Source: Rhynchosporium graminicola (taxonomy: Eukaryota > Ascomycota > Leotiomycetes > Helotiales > Ploettnerulaceae). Taken from it: 64,000 nt of DNA. The stretch lies in the NCBI GenBank assembly GCA_900074885.1, contig FJUW01000033.1:494556-558555 (forward strand), in the 5' to 3' direction. Positions 11,302 through 23,689 of this stretch are shown here, piece by piece (the first letter of the stretch is position 1; each line of letters starts with the position of its first letter). The notes beneath the pieces were generated by a model. That model was not told where the DNA came from. It searched no databases and saw only the letters and a program-made list of their open reading frames with translations. The translations under genes were made by a program, and so were the position numbers.

Positions 11302-13029
11302 ATGAAGTTCAACGTCAATCAATCAGTCGACGCAGAGCTTATCGCAGTACTCCCCAAGGATCCCAAGCCATGGTACAAGACAGGTCATTTGCTGAAGCTG
11401 AACTTCTGTAGCTTCTCGCTCGTGCTTTTCTGTAAATAGATCCCTTCCCAATCTTGACAGGTGACTTGGTCGCTGACGGGTGTCTTTACAGCAAGTGCAA
11501 ATGGATATGATGGCTCGTTGATGAACGGTCTCCAAGCCCTCCCACGCTGGGAACAGTTCATGGAGCACCCGAAAGGCGCTTGGCTTGGTTCGATCAACGC
11601 CATCTACTGGCTGGGTACGGGCATCGTCTCCTTGATGGCTGGCTGGATCTCAAACAGCTATGGACGAAAGACGAGTCTGTATGTTGGCTATGCTTGCCTT
11701 CTCTTGGGCACGATACTCCAGACCGCAGCTCCAAATCCAGTAGCTTTCATGCTAGCACGCTTCTTCCTGGGAGGAGCAACTGGTTTCTTCGGCAATGTCG
11801 CTCCACTCATCATCAACGAGATCTCGTATCCTACTCATCGTTCGATCTGCAGTGCTCTTTTCATGTGTGGTTTCTACGTTGGAGGTTCGTGCACAGACTC
11901 CCTTCTTTATTTCACATTATCATCTAACTTATCCGAAAAGGGCTTGTCGCCGCCTGGGTTACTTTTGGGACTCAGTACCTCGATAATTCTTGGACTTGGA
12001 GATTGCCATCAGTCCTGCAACTATTACTACCAGCTTTAGCCTTGCCGGGTTTCCTCATGGTCCCTGAGAGTCCTCGATATCTGATCTCAAATAATCGAAT
12101 CAATGAAGCACATAAGATTCTTGCTGATTGGCATGCTGGAGGCGACCTCGACGCACCTTTGATCCGGTTCCAGATGGCTGAGATCGAGAACAGAATCCGC
12201 TTTGACCAGCAATCATCTTCCTCCGCTGGTTATGCAGACATGATCAAGACTAAAGGCAACCGTCATCGTCTGTTCATTTCTATTACACTTGGCATATTCG
12301 GACAGTGGGTTGGAAACGGCGTCGTCAGCTACTACCTCGCAGCTGTCCTCCAAACAATCGGTGTCACCAACGTCACACATCAGCTTGTTATCTCAGCATG
12401 TCTTCAAGTGTGGAACTTGTTCTTCTCTGTCGTAGCCGCATTCTCCGTCGATTCAGTCGGTCGCAGAAAATTGTTCCTTGCCTCAGCGTCGATCATGAGC
12501 GTCAGCTTCATAGTCATAACTGGCCTATCTGGCTCATTTGCGAACTCCGGGAACGCCGCGACTGGAACGACCGTGATTCCCTTCCTCTTCATCTTCTTTG
12601 CTGGATACGACATTGCTCTGTAAGTCACTGCTTTTTTCCCACCTTGCGGGGCTTTGCTAACAATGCTTATACAGCACACCTTTACTCACCGCATATCCTT
12701 GCGAAATTTGGCCATACGCGCTCCGATCTCGCGGCCTGGCTATCACCTGGGTTTCCTCAATCTCCGCGATTTTTTTCAATACTTTCATCAACCCCATCGC
12801 ACTCGCTGCCATAGCCTGGAAATACTACTTTGTATTTGTGATCGTCTGTATCAGTTTCGGTGTTGTCGCCTTCTTTTTCTATCCCGAGACGCGAGGTCAC
12901 ACATTGGAGCAAATGGCGGTCATCTTCGACGGCGAAGATGCGCATGTTGCCAATATACAACAGTCTTCGGAAAAGGCCGGGATCACAGACGCTACCGTTG
13001 TAGAGCATGAATATAAGGAGAAGGTATGA
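11302..13029 (+). CDS. MFS sugar transporter (lactose permease / hexose transporter family)
   Basis: This is a plasma-membrane sugar:H+ symporter-type protein with 12 predicted membrane segments. Exons are 11302-11431, 11492-11884, 11941-12619 and 12675-13029, totalling 518 residues with no frame problem. The first join gives LVLFSSANGYDGSLMNGLQ, a hallmark of the fungal lactose permease-like subfamily. Other sugar-porter signatures are WISNSYGRKTSLYVG in the loop after TM2, PESPRYLI after TM6, the SVGRRKL loop, and PETRGHTLEQM after TM12. The second intron uses the donor GTTCGT. It is divergent from the Zn2Cys6 regulator at 6900-9116, a common arrangement for a regulator and its transporter, although 2.2 kb and two transposable elements separate them. 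The exact sugar cannot be read from the sequence. Confidence 0.9.
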
Positions 13030-14721
13030 GCGCAACATCGAGAAGTGTTAGGAAATAGTGTGCGAATATCTGGTCCTGTGTTTTCATGAAAGCTTTAGTT
13101 TAGTTATGACCAAGACATTCATCTCAGATCAGTTCACTTTCTCTACGGTGATATAATTCGTCTTTCGTTTCTCCTATCGAAGCACCCGCTTAGAACAGGA
13201 TCCGAAGTCTAGTATCCCTTATTTCTGCTCAAAATAGTCCGGGTATAGCATGCTGTGGAGATAATCATAGAACCTGCCGCGCAAGCATAGGGTTGTTGCA
13301 GCTGATAATTACTTGTTGTTGTTGTTGTCGTTGATGAAAGAAGAGAGCGAGAAGTAGAGCGCTAGGCCAGCTGGCTCTTTCAGGAGTCCTGGCTCGCTGC
13401 GTCCAACATGGAGCTGCTGACTTTGAAAGACCAATTGTGGTGTTGCGCCGTCCAAAGGTCGCGGGCAAAGTGAGCCAGCCACTTCTAATAGATGTACCTA
13501 AGCATATGCCCTCCTAGCGCACGAGCCGCGAATAGTCCTCATTTGCCGACGTGGTTTTAGCTGGATCCTCATCCAGGCACATGCTGTCCTGGATGACGGG
13601 CACGCCCCTCTCCTCATGGGTAGATAGATGGTCTGACATCGGGTCTTAGTCTTAAGTCTTTCCCTCGTCATGTCTCCGCCGGATCCAAGAAGAGAAGCAG
13701 GGGATCTGTAGGAAGGAGGAAGGGAGGGAGCAAGGGAGCGAAGAGGTCTTGAAAGTATCGTATCAGACAGAAAGAAGGAAGGAAGGTACGAGATATTCAT
13801 GACGAAATTTCCGCCCGGAATAAATCTCGAGGAGCATAGGTAAGGTATCTAAGATGGGGTTGGCCCTAATTGATGCTCGAGTCATGGGACTGTGCTTTAG
13901 AGAGAAGAGCAGAGAACCTGGAATGTCGGCATCGGAACGAACTTGATTGAATCTTGTGAAATGAGTAACGTATAGGTAACTTTTATGTATAAGACTGAAG
14001 GTACCTCATTAAGTAAAGTAAGTAAGTACGTCTTTACCAAGGCGATAAGCGGAAAAGCAGCGTAGAAGAGGGCAATTTGGGCGCAGAGAAGGAGCCGGTA
14101 GTTTTTCTCTGTGTCGATGGACTCGTAGTTGGATTTGTGCTGTTTCCTAGATGATGTTACGAGCACAAGAAAAGGATTCGATGTGTAGTTTACCATCAGG
14201 TGTGATAGACTCCATCTTTGTGTAACGCAACCACGCTCACCCAGTGCGTTCGCTGTGCGCAGGCTTAGGCCGTGGCTCTACTTGACCAGTGTGAATATAC
14301 CTACCCTCACCCGCTTCCTTTGAAACTAAAGGGCATCTCAAACTTCAAAAAAGACAGGTCTAAAATAAAGAATAGAAATCCATTATGAGTGAGACTTAGC
14401 AAAACGACTAAGAATCATTCCACACTTATTGCGTACAAATATTTATGTTATATCAAGCTTACCTGTAGAATTGGGCCTGTCCGGGGGGTTGAGTGCCAAA
14501 TCACTTGCCCGGGCTGGAGTTACTTACTGTCTGATCCTCGTCGGAATTTCACTCTCGGCATGTATGACGTCGCGCAAAATATGTTCAATATACATAGGTA
14601 TCTATAAAACTAAATGAGAAGACTGTGATCGAAAACCTCCCTCGCCTCACAACATACTCCCTCGCCTCACGACGTGCTTATACACGTTCAGCAGATGGAT
14701 CATGAAACGCTAAAGTTACAT
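13030..14721. other. Gene-free region between convergent genes
   Basis: The sugar transporter (plus) and the FAD monooxygenase (minus) both end toward this 1.7 kb gap. A TTG trinucleotide run occurs near 13314-13330. Short frames on both strands lack family resemblance and plausible splice continuation. I see nothing else. Confidence 0.55.
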
Positions 14722-16713
14722 TTACGAGCCGGATACTCGTCCCAGGCTTTTCGTCGAGATCGAATTGAAGTACTGATTCAAGGCATCGGCAGCATCTGCA
14801 CCATTAGCAAGAGATGCGACAAGTGCTACGAACCCATCTGGTCGAACCAGCACGACGCCGCCCGTCTTGATATCGAGTCCTGCCTTTGCGTGGGCTGCGG
14901 CTTTTGAATCGGGAAACTGAGCATCCCAGACATCATCGGCGTAAACGTGATCGCGGTACCGTGCCAACTCTGCCGGGAGATCGGTTGAAATCTCCACCTT
15001 GGCTCTTCGATTGGCGACGATCGTACAGATGGTGTAGAGCATGGAATGAGGATTGTCTTGCTCGTGGTGCGATACGGAGCTGAGATCTGATCGAGGGAAG
15101 GAAGTGTAGAATGAATTTGGTAACATCATCGTGGTTTCGAAATCTTGCAGCGCCCGGCTGTTGGCTGGCAACTCTCCAGCAAACACGTAAATGCGGAATG
15201 AGCCATTGGGCGGAATTTCGAGATTAAGGCCGACAACGTTGGCATCAAGAACTCTAGTCACGGTCGATTTTGGAAACGCTCGACCTATCTTGAGAGCACT
15301 CTGCTTTACGATGGCAGTAGCCTGTGCGGGGTGTGCCGGTCCGTAATTGAGGCTATTGGGAGCATATGTAACTCCAAATCCACTGGTAAACTCGCAAGAC
15401 TCCTTGAAGGTCTTCACGAACAGATTTTCAGGGGCAGCATCTTGCGAGTCAGCTGCTTCTGCAGCTATGTTGCTTGGAGGTTGCTTTTCGGAAAAGAGCT
15501 TCGCGTATCGTGCATCAAAGTCCAGTAAACTCTCCGCGACAGCCTTACGTTCACTCTCGTACGTGAGGAGAATGTCTCTCTTCAAATACCCAGATTCCAC
15601 CAGATGGATCTTCCACGCAAGGTTTTGGGCGTCGAGGAAAGCTGTGTTCATACCTTGGCCAGCTTTTGGCTAGGTCAAAATGTCAGCATTCTAGACCTAG
15701 GTGATGAAGTCCTCAAGTTTCACTCACGCTATGTGTATGACAGGCATCACCACCCAAAAAGACTCGTTGGTCCAAGGTGTACCGTTCTGCAATTCCCTGA
15801 CCGATAGGGTACACCGAAAACCACTCAACTCGCTCCCATTCGATTTCGTAAGGCTGGAGGATCTTCTTTGTCAATGCTTGCATTGCCTCTTCGGTCACTT
15901 GCTTCTTCGGGTCCCAGTCTGCATCGGTTGAAGACGCCACCTTCACATAGAGTCGGACAAGGTTGTCTTCCCTAGGTATGATCATAATGGAGCCATACTC
16001 CGAGTGTATCGTGCATTTCATCTTGTAAGCCGTTAGTCCAGCCAGCATCTGATCTCGAGGAAACCTACTTTAATGTCCGGAAAAGTCGTTTTAACTACAC
16101 CATCCATGACAGCCCAGACATGGGCAATCGGATCTTTGTATAGCATTGGGACACCCAAATCTTGTCTGATTGAAGATCTTGCGCCTTGTCCACTGAAGAG
16201 GTATCTCGCACGCAGGGTTTGGTGTTTGTCCTCGGTCACATGCGACAGCTTTACTTCCACGGGATTTTGCGGATCCGAATCAGTACGGAAGCTGTCTATG
16301 GTTCACGGCCTTTCCACCTGCCCTCCCCAACGCTCGATTTCCGATATAAAAACCTGTTCAATCATGCCCTGATGGAGGAGAGTAGTGAAAGGATGTTTAG
16401 CGCCGACAAAGCTGGGACAGCTTGCCCATGTTCCCTTCCGCTCAATATCAGACGTTCCTGCCTTCGGATCCCAAAATGCAACCTCGTAGACTTTGGCAGG
16501 CTTGTAAGCCATGATCGCTGGCAGGAGACCCAAGTTCTCCAGAATATCAAGCGATCGAGGCTGAATTCCGTCGGCGCGTCCAGTTACGGTCGGCTCAGGC
16601 CGATTGTCGATATGTTTGACCTTGTAACCCCATCTTGTCAGATATAGGGAGAGCGCCAGGCTGACTGGGCCAGCACCGACAATAACAATGTCAACAAACT
16701 CGGGTGTCGCCAT
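14722..16713 (-). pseudogene. FAD-dependent aromatic monooxygenase (phenol 2-monooxygenase type), interrupted by an in-frame TGA
   Basis: The family hydroxylates phenols or hydroxybenzoates using NAD(P)H and O2. Exons 16713-16069, 16021-15728 and 15669-14722 sum to 1887 nt (629 codons), the family length, with an FAD-binding part and a C-terminal phenol-hydroxylase dimerisation domain ending in SISTKSLGRVSGS. The late FAD motif [20 protein letters not shown] is intact. However, a TGA at 16303-16305 falls in frame inside VERP-stop-TIDSFRTD, where the family has Trp. The dinucleotide motif reads GAGPVS instead of GxGxxG, and the DG motif reads GQGARSS instead of a GCDGARS-type sequence. No intron can remove the stop. 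The gene is probably inactive. It sits at the edge of the putative aromatic-acid cluster and would have supplied ring hydroxylation. Confidence 0.85.
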
Positions 16714-18864
16714 TTCGATAGTAATATATTTTTGATTGAGTCGCACGATGTTAGTCAGGTAAAATCGTTGTCACAAGGATAGACTGAGAGTATCATCAAT
16801 CGACAAGAGATAAATCAATGGTAAAATGCTCAATCACGAATATCGATGGCTTTGGTATGTATTTTAGCAATACATGCTTCCCCAGGATTCCATTTGCCCG
16901 GGATTCCACTTACCAGTTTCGATTGATCTAGGGAATGATAGGGCTTGAATCTCATACCGTAATCGTTCACTTAGTGGCGTCCAGATGCAAGCTCCATATC
17001 AACCGCGATGTTCCGCGGGATGAAACCGAGGATGGTTTGGCGGAAACGGAGCCATTCCGAAAAGCATATTTGGCTTAGCTTTTGGTTTGTCTACGTGAAT
17101 ACGAAGCACAGCGGGTAAGTGCTGTGATAGAGCTAGCCAGGGGGCTAGGAGACTTTACTGCAAACTGTAATACTTAGTACGGGGGAAATAGTCCACAATT
17201 CTAGGCCGTGCACTTAAGATACTTTATGACTGCACCTACGGTATTTTCTCCACTAGTATTGCTTTACTATTGGTGGAAGCCTGTGGTTATAGCCCATGTA
17301 GACAGAAACCGTAGAAGTCCGCCCAGACCATACTTTGTGGACTATTTTCCCCATGTACCAAGTATCTGTATAATGCACTCACTGACTTTCCCTTTACTAC
17401 CTACTTCAATACCTGGGTAATTTCTGCCTAGCTAGCTATAGACCTGGCTCTCCACCCGTATGAGAAGCTGCCGACTAGGAGCGGGCCTGCAAACCGCAGT
17501 GCTACCAGCGAATCTCACCCACATCCTAATTTTCAATACTTCAAAACTTATCAAAGAGAATCAGGGATACTTCTCTACTCTTCCGTCATATCTTAACAGA
17601 AGTTATAAAGTATTTGATTGAGAATTAAACACTTCTAGGAAACAATTTAGGTGATCTCGCTTGAAAAAACCCGGCAGTTTCCCAGTGGCCCGGAGAGCCT
17701 GGTTACTGCCATATGTACAGATAGTAAGTCCATCTGACCCCCTGCTAGCTCTTCCAACACTTAACAACCGTACTATCGTAAATGGCAGGAGGAGACGCGT
17801 GCGCCCGGACTCCGTGATTCCCCAGCTGGAACTTTTTGTAGTGATTAGGTACATATGGTAGAATCCATGTCGATAGCCCTAAGGTAATCATGTCGTCGCC
17901 TATTGATTGCCGTCAATACAACTTTTGGGCTCTTGGATCAATGTTATGTAAGGATAGCTATCGAAGTCATAACCACACACTCCTTTTTGTAATCAAGAAT
18001 AGACGAACTGTGATTATAACTCTTTCAAACACCGAAGAATGTATGTATAATAGTCTTACTCCATATGACCTAATATCCTTTCTGATGGCTGATAATAATG
18101 ATGATGATAGGTCATTTGCGTCCAGTCGGTAGTAGGATGAAAGCCCATCTCCTGAGCCAACCGAAGGGCATAGGGACGTGTCTAGCTAGGGTTTCAATCT
18201 ATATATATGCACAGTGCCTTTAGTAAACAATATCATGCCTGATAGCGCGTTAGCTCAAAGCCAGTCTTCTTCGTCGATCTCCTCCCTATAAAATAGACCG
18301 CTAGAGATATTCAATATAGTAATAACAGTACAAGAGTTGTAGCGTATAGTGCGCCTATTTGTAGCATCATGCCTGTATTCGTTGCCCCGCTAGAGAGCCA
18401 AGTTCATGCCATCGTCGGCTAACAAAAGGAAAGATTTGATATGTTTTTGTTGTTTTATCGCTGTAAAGTAGAGCTGTAGGATAAACGCTGTAATAAAAGA
18501 AGTAAGAAAAGCAGTATAAAAAGTTTCTCCCCTGGGAGCGCAGAGCGCTGACCTAGTAGTAGTGTGAAGACCACGAGCGTAGTGTTACCCTCTTAGGCAG
18601 ATCTTAAAGTAGAACTCTGTAACGTCTAGATATTTGACGAGTTTCGTGGACTTTGTAGGAGTTGCTGAAGGTAATTCTTCGTATCCTTTCTGATGGCTCA
18701 CAGCAAATTGGGTGTATTCACCGGAACCGCTGTTTTTCCGAGCTATCTACAATCTACGGCGACGGGCAACGGGAAGGATATTGTAATCCAGCCCCGCATT
18801 CGTAGGCACTCAACGACAACACCTACTCATCGAAGCTCTAGCACTGCGAACGAGAAGTATAGCG
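16714..18864. other. Intergenic region between divergent monooxygenase and regulator
   Basis: This 2.15 kb gap holds the promoters of the monooxygenase remnant (minus) and the Zn2Cys6 regulator (plus), plus one MITE (17178-17357). Scattered short frames are not supported as genes. Confidence 0.55.
17178..17357. repeat. TA-flanked MITE, family B
   Basis: The 180 bp element starts TACGGGGGAAATAGTCCACAA. Its right end, read on the other strand, is TACATGGGGAAAATAGTCCA, then CAA. The inverted arms match over about 22 bases with a two-base gap. TA lies at both ends. There is no coding capacity, and no second copy was seen in the window. Confidence 0.75.
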
Positions 18865-21762
18865 ATGGCCGATAATGCTGCAAGTAGTTCAGACCCGTCC
18901 AGAAAACGTCGGAAGATCGCTCTTGCGTGTGAACATTGTCGAGATCGAAAGATTCGCTGCGACGGGCAGATGCCAGCCTGCGGTGCTTGCCAACGCAGGT
19001 CTAATACTCGAAATCAGCCTGGCTGTATTTATATCAATGAGAGTTCTACCAAGTCTTTGCAAGAGCAACGGTAAGGAAAACAAGCTATATCTAAAACAAG
19101 TACATTGCTAAATGGCTGAATTTAGCTACGTTCAGGCATTGCAGGAACGACTCCGGTTGTTTGAGGCCAGGGAAACGCAACGCAACGCTTCTAGCCCTCA
19201 GCACTCATATCACGGTTCAGGAGACTTACGGCAATTGGATATCCAACAGAATCACGATAAAAATATCCAACCCCCGGCCACAAATTCGCCAGCCAGAGAT
19301 ATATCCGCAGATCCGTCACGTGGTTTACATTTGCCGAGCACTGGTACGAGACAAGATGTGGCATATAATAATAACTACGAAGCTCAGACCACTACGTCTC
19401 CGGCAGAGTACTCCCGTGATCGCTCGAGGAATGATATAGCCAGCTCAGCAGGATTTGCGGGGTGGGAGAAACGCGGAAATGGGAATGAACATTTATCATC
19501 CAGAACTGGTCACGTTCACCAAACAAGCCTTCTACCCACTGCAGCAGCACCAGGAGATGAAAGTGATGCTTTCTCCCCTTCTGAGAAAATCAGGGGAGGA
19601 GAGCAGTCAACTAGCATTCCAGTGAGCCAAGAAAGTCCGGTCAGTGCAATGGGTGCAGCAGCATCTACAAGCGCACAGGGCGAAGCAAATCAAGATAACT
19701 TCTATGGAAAATCGTCGGCAATATCTCTCTTCCATCAGGTTCAAAGCCATATCAATCAAAATGGGTTCAACTCTGCCACTGATCAGGCTTGGAAATCAAA
19801 ACAAAGACGAAAGAGTGGTGCTTGTTACTCCCAGCAAAATCTGGAGCATGATAGTGATATCAGTGCAGAAAATCTATCATTACCACCTAGAGCACTAGCA
19901 GACCAACTTCTTAAGCAATACTGGCAGCGTGTCCATTGCCTGTTTCCTATCATTCATCGGAAAAGCTTCGAAGCCAGATATCGACAGCTTTGGGAAGCAG
20001 AGAACCACATGCCCAGGGAAGGACCATGGCTGAATGTAGGACTTGGCTCATCATTCTGTCCAACTTCGATCTTTCATTCAGCATTGAATGCAATGTTTGC
20101 GCTTGGATGCAACTTCTCTGATCTATCATCCGCGAAACGCAGCAATCTAACGCAGACTTTTTCGAAACGCTCGCTGGACATTCTCTCCAGTAGGTTTCTT
20201 GACAGCGGAAGCCTCGCGTTGGTACAAGCGCTTTTAATCGTCGCGCAATATCTACAAAGTACAGATCTTCCCACTCGATGCTGGAATGTGGTAGGGCTAG
20301 CTATTCGAATGGCGCAAGGGCTCGGACTCTATGTCGACCCCTCTAGTACGAGAAGCTCGCCTCTCGAGAATGAGATGAGAAGACGAACATGGCATGGCTG
20401 TCTTATGCTTGATGTGTTTGTTACAAATCCCAGTGTAACAGAGCACTGCTAACACAACTGCAGACTTACTGGAATGACGTTGGGGCGTCCAATAACAGTG
20501 TCCAGAGTGAACGAGTACCCATTACCCTTGGCAGTGGATGACGAGTTTCTGGAAGCGCAAAACAGCACTGCAGTACCTGGAACGACATTCTCAGTCAATG
20601 AATTTTTCGTCCAAGTCCTCAAACTTTACATCATCATGGGGGAGATTCTAGAGCAAGTGTATGGACCTTGGGACCATGCTCACGTCAATGGACAAAACGG
20701 TCGCGATCGCCTGAAGATAAGCGTCACACACAAGATAATTGACCTAGAATGTGTACTATCTGACTACGAACTCAGCATTCCAAAAAAGCTGCATTGGGAT
20801 CAAGGTGGATTGGAAGTTGGAGATCCGGACGAATTGATGAGGCAGAGAAATGTTTTGCACACTAGGTAAGATCATAGTTTTTTGGTGAAAGGGATAACAC
20901 CGCTGACTGGATATACTAGATTCTTGCACCTCAAGCTTTTGTTGTATCGGCCTGTTTTCCATCACCTTATCATCAGACCAAATGGTCTACAGCAAGAAGA
21001 TACAAGCGAACGATCTCAGAACTTATCCAAATCCGCCAATGGGGGACCATTGTCGTCATCCTTGGATATACTGACTCAGCGTTACGCCTCCACCTGTGTC
21101 GAAACTGCCCAGGAGCTCATAACACTGATTGGGCGAACAATGGATTCACACGTTGGAGGCTCCTGGTGGTATGCAATGTTCTGTAAGCTCTTATCGAACC
21201 AACACCCCACGTGGCTTGTAATAACAAGGACTTTAGATGTGTTTTCCTCGGCGATGGTACTGTTGCTAGCTGAGATTCGCCTTCCAATGGAAGACTCCAG
21301 GACAGAATTGGCCCTCAAATCGTCCTGGCAAGAGTGTCTGAACATACTCCACGCTCTCTCTCCGAAGTATAATGGAGCTGCCAGGTGCGCCAAGACATTA
21401 ATCAGGATGCGTGAACAAGCTGTGGCGAAGCAATCTCGTGAGGAACATCCCGAACTCCAGCACTATTTAGATTACGAGCAAGACTAATGCAAACTTGGTG
21501 CTCTCCTGTAGGAAATGCATCCCACCACGATCTCGGATCATTGAATGCTACATGGCCTGTTTCGAGGGATTTCCAACAGTCAGGGCAAGTTCCCCCAGTC
21601 GGCCTCGACAGATACCCATACCCCACTGTCGCAGATGATGGTACAGGTGCCCACTATGGGGATGTGGAGATTCCCGAGTACCTCTGGGACAAGTCTGGCT
21701 ATCTTATGCAGTGGGATTTAAACGGACAGGACTGGTGGGGCGGACTGCTGGATCAGACTTAA
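18865..21762 (+). CDS. Zn2Cys6 transcription factor with fungal_trans domain
   Basis: This is a nuclear regulator, intact at 888 residues over five exons: 18865-19070, 19126-20415, 20464-20865, 20920-21437 and 21512-21762. The zinc cluster at about residues 20-57 reads C-EH-C-RDRKIR-C-DGQMPA-C-GA-C-QRRSNTRNQPG-C. It is followed by the dimerisation helix YVQALQERLRLFEA, created by the first splice. Residues 100-240 are a disordered Ser/Gln-rich linker. The MHR starts at LLKQYWQRVHCLFPIIHR and includes RRRTWHGCLMLD and LTGMTLGRP across the second join. The fourth intron (donor GTGAGG, branch GACTAAT) is needed to bring in the C-terminal segment WDLNGQDWWGGLLDQT. It lies just upstream of, and co-oriented with, the 2-hydroxyacid dehydrogenase and the permease, so it is the best candidate for the cluster activator. 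Confidence 0.88.
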
Positions 21763-22103
21763 GATGGGACCTTGTGGAGGTATCCAAGGTCACCCGTGAT
21801 GTATGTGCAACGGGGAACGAATGAGCCCCAGTCCATTATTTGCTCCTTTGCAGGGGTGGGTCTGACTCGCCTACAGGACTTTAATCAAACATGTTCGGGA
21901 TGATCCCGAGGTCTCCACTCCCAGGGCTACTAGCATTCCGCCCCCATATCATAGCGGTATTTCCCCTTGCCCCGCCATACACGACGGCACATTTGACAAC
22001 CAACAAAATCACCTCCATTTCAGAGCATAGAGCTCCCTGCCGCATTTTGCCCTCCGCGTTGTTTACCCTCCCTCCCTGTTTAAGAAAATATTCCTTCGCA
22101 ACA

Positions 22104-23689
22104 ATGAGCCCAAAAAATTCACAGCGCGTCGTTACTGAAGAGGAGCTTGCCAAACATGCTTCTCAGAGCGATGTCTGGACTGTTGTTGATGGTGTTGTTT
22201 ACGACCTAACCGAGTTCGCGCCAAACCATCCTGGTGGGATTCAAAGTACGAATATCCCTTTCATACTGAATTGAGCCTTCTGACACTTCTACCAAGTAAT
22301 TTTAAAGTATGCCGGCAAAGATGCAACTGCGACGTATTCTCAGGTACATGGTCCATCTACCATAATCGAAGGTCTTCCACCTTCCAAACGCATGGGAAAA
22401 TGCACAGTGACAAAGACCACTGATACAACGACAAAGAGTCTTGTTGAACAGGAAAAGCCGGACTTGGGAAGTATTTTAAGCAGCTACGACTTCGAGCAGG
22501 TTGCGGCGACTACCTTCTCCAAAAAGGCTTGGGCATTTTACTCGACTGCGGCCACAGACCTGGTCACTAGAGACAACAACAAAGCCTTCTTCGACCGGAT
22601 AATCTTTCGTCCGCGAGCTCTAAGAGATGTTTCTAAGGTCAACTTAAGTTGTACAATGCTAGGATGTCCTTCTAACATACCGGTTTTCATGGCACCTGTT
22701 GGCATGGCTCGATTGGCTCATCCTGACGGCGAAAAAGCATTTGCCGTAGCGGCTGCAGCTACCAATATTCCGCAATGTATAAGCACTGTCGCAAGGTATG
22801 AAAGCCACCTTTAACAATAAATGCCATGGATTGGATGTTCATTGACGGAAAATACAGCTACTCAGCTTCCGAAATTATATCTGCTGCACCCAACGCACAG
22901 TTCTTCTTCCAACTATACGTCGACAAGGATCGCTCGAAAACAAAAGCATTACTCCAGCGAGTACAGAACCTGGGCGTAAGGGCCATTTTTGTCACAGTCG
23001 ATGCCACCGTGCCAGGCAAGCGAGAGTCAGATGAGCGAGTTCGCGCGGATGAATCTCTTGTATCTCCAATGGCCTCTTCTACAATGAAAAATGATGCCAA
23101 GGGTAGCTCCATTGCGCGAGTGATGGGAGCATTTATTGATACAAAACTGCGCTGGAGCGACATTCCATGGCTCCGAGAATGCACCAATCTCCCAATAGTT
23201 ATCAAGGGTATAATGGGGGCAGCAGATGCAAGGCTCGCTCTAGAGCATAAAGTGGAAGGCATCGTAGTCAGCAATCACGGAGGACGTAATCTGGATGGAT
23301 GTCCTCCTGCTATTCTCGTACTACTTGAATTACAGCGTCGCTGCCCTGACGTGTCTGACCATATGGAGGTCTACTTGGACGGCGGAATCCGCCGCGGAAC
23401 GGATATTGTTAAAGCGCTGGCCCTGGGTGCGACCGGAGTGGCAGTCGGCCGTCCCTTTCTCTTCTCGCTGGGGTACGGGCCAGAGGGTGTAGAGAAGATG
23501 GTTGAGATTTTCAAGGACGAGATGCAGACTACAATGCAGCTATTAGGGGTTGGATCTGTAGAAGAACTACATCCCGGACTGATCAACACAGCAGATATCG
23601 ACCACCTGGTTCCCACGAGTGATGACCACCCATACGCCACGTGGTCACGAGCTGGACGTCGAAATATCAGTACTCGTAGCAACCTGTGA
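22104..23689 (+). CDS. Flavocytochrome b2-type FMN 2-hydroxyacid dehydrogenase (L-lactate or L-mandelate dehydrogenase)
   Basis: It oxidises an L-2-hydroxyacid to the 2-oxoacid and passes electrons to its own heme. Exons 22104-22245, 22297-22795 and 22858-23689 give 490 residues. An N-terminal cytochrome b5 domain has both heme ligands, in FAPNHPGG and in KYAGKDATATYSQVHG. The FMN barrel carries the catalytic Tyr (FFFQLYVDKD) and the His/Arg pair (VSNHGGRNLDG), plus VYLDGGIRRGTDIVKALALG. The residues that align by eye with yeast Ala198 and Leu230 are Gly (APVGMARL) and Val (ISTVAS). Shrinking these two residues in yeast is known to confer mandelate activity, which suggests a bulky substrate. 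An in-frame ATG at 21891 would add 71 residues rich in basic and hydrophobic residues, possibly a mitochondrial presequence. The second intron's acceptor gives GGIQIILKYAG. Confidence 0.9.

Noticed and set aside
16303..16305. Programmed stop-codon readthrough in the monooxygenase
   Set aside because: The context is TGA-ACC, not the TGA-CTA-type readthrough context, and the gene also has altered FAD motifs, so simple loss of function is more likely.
16290..16330. A short intron that would remove the monooxygenase stop codon
   Set aside because: The only GT...AG pairs here span less than 30 nt, too short for a fungal intron, and would delete conserved residues.
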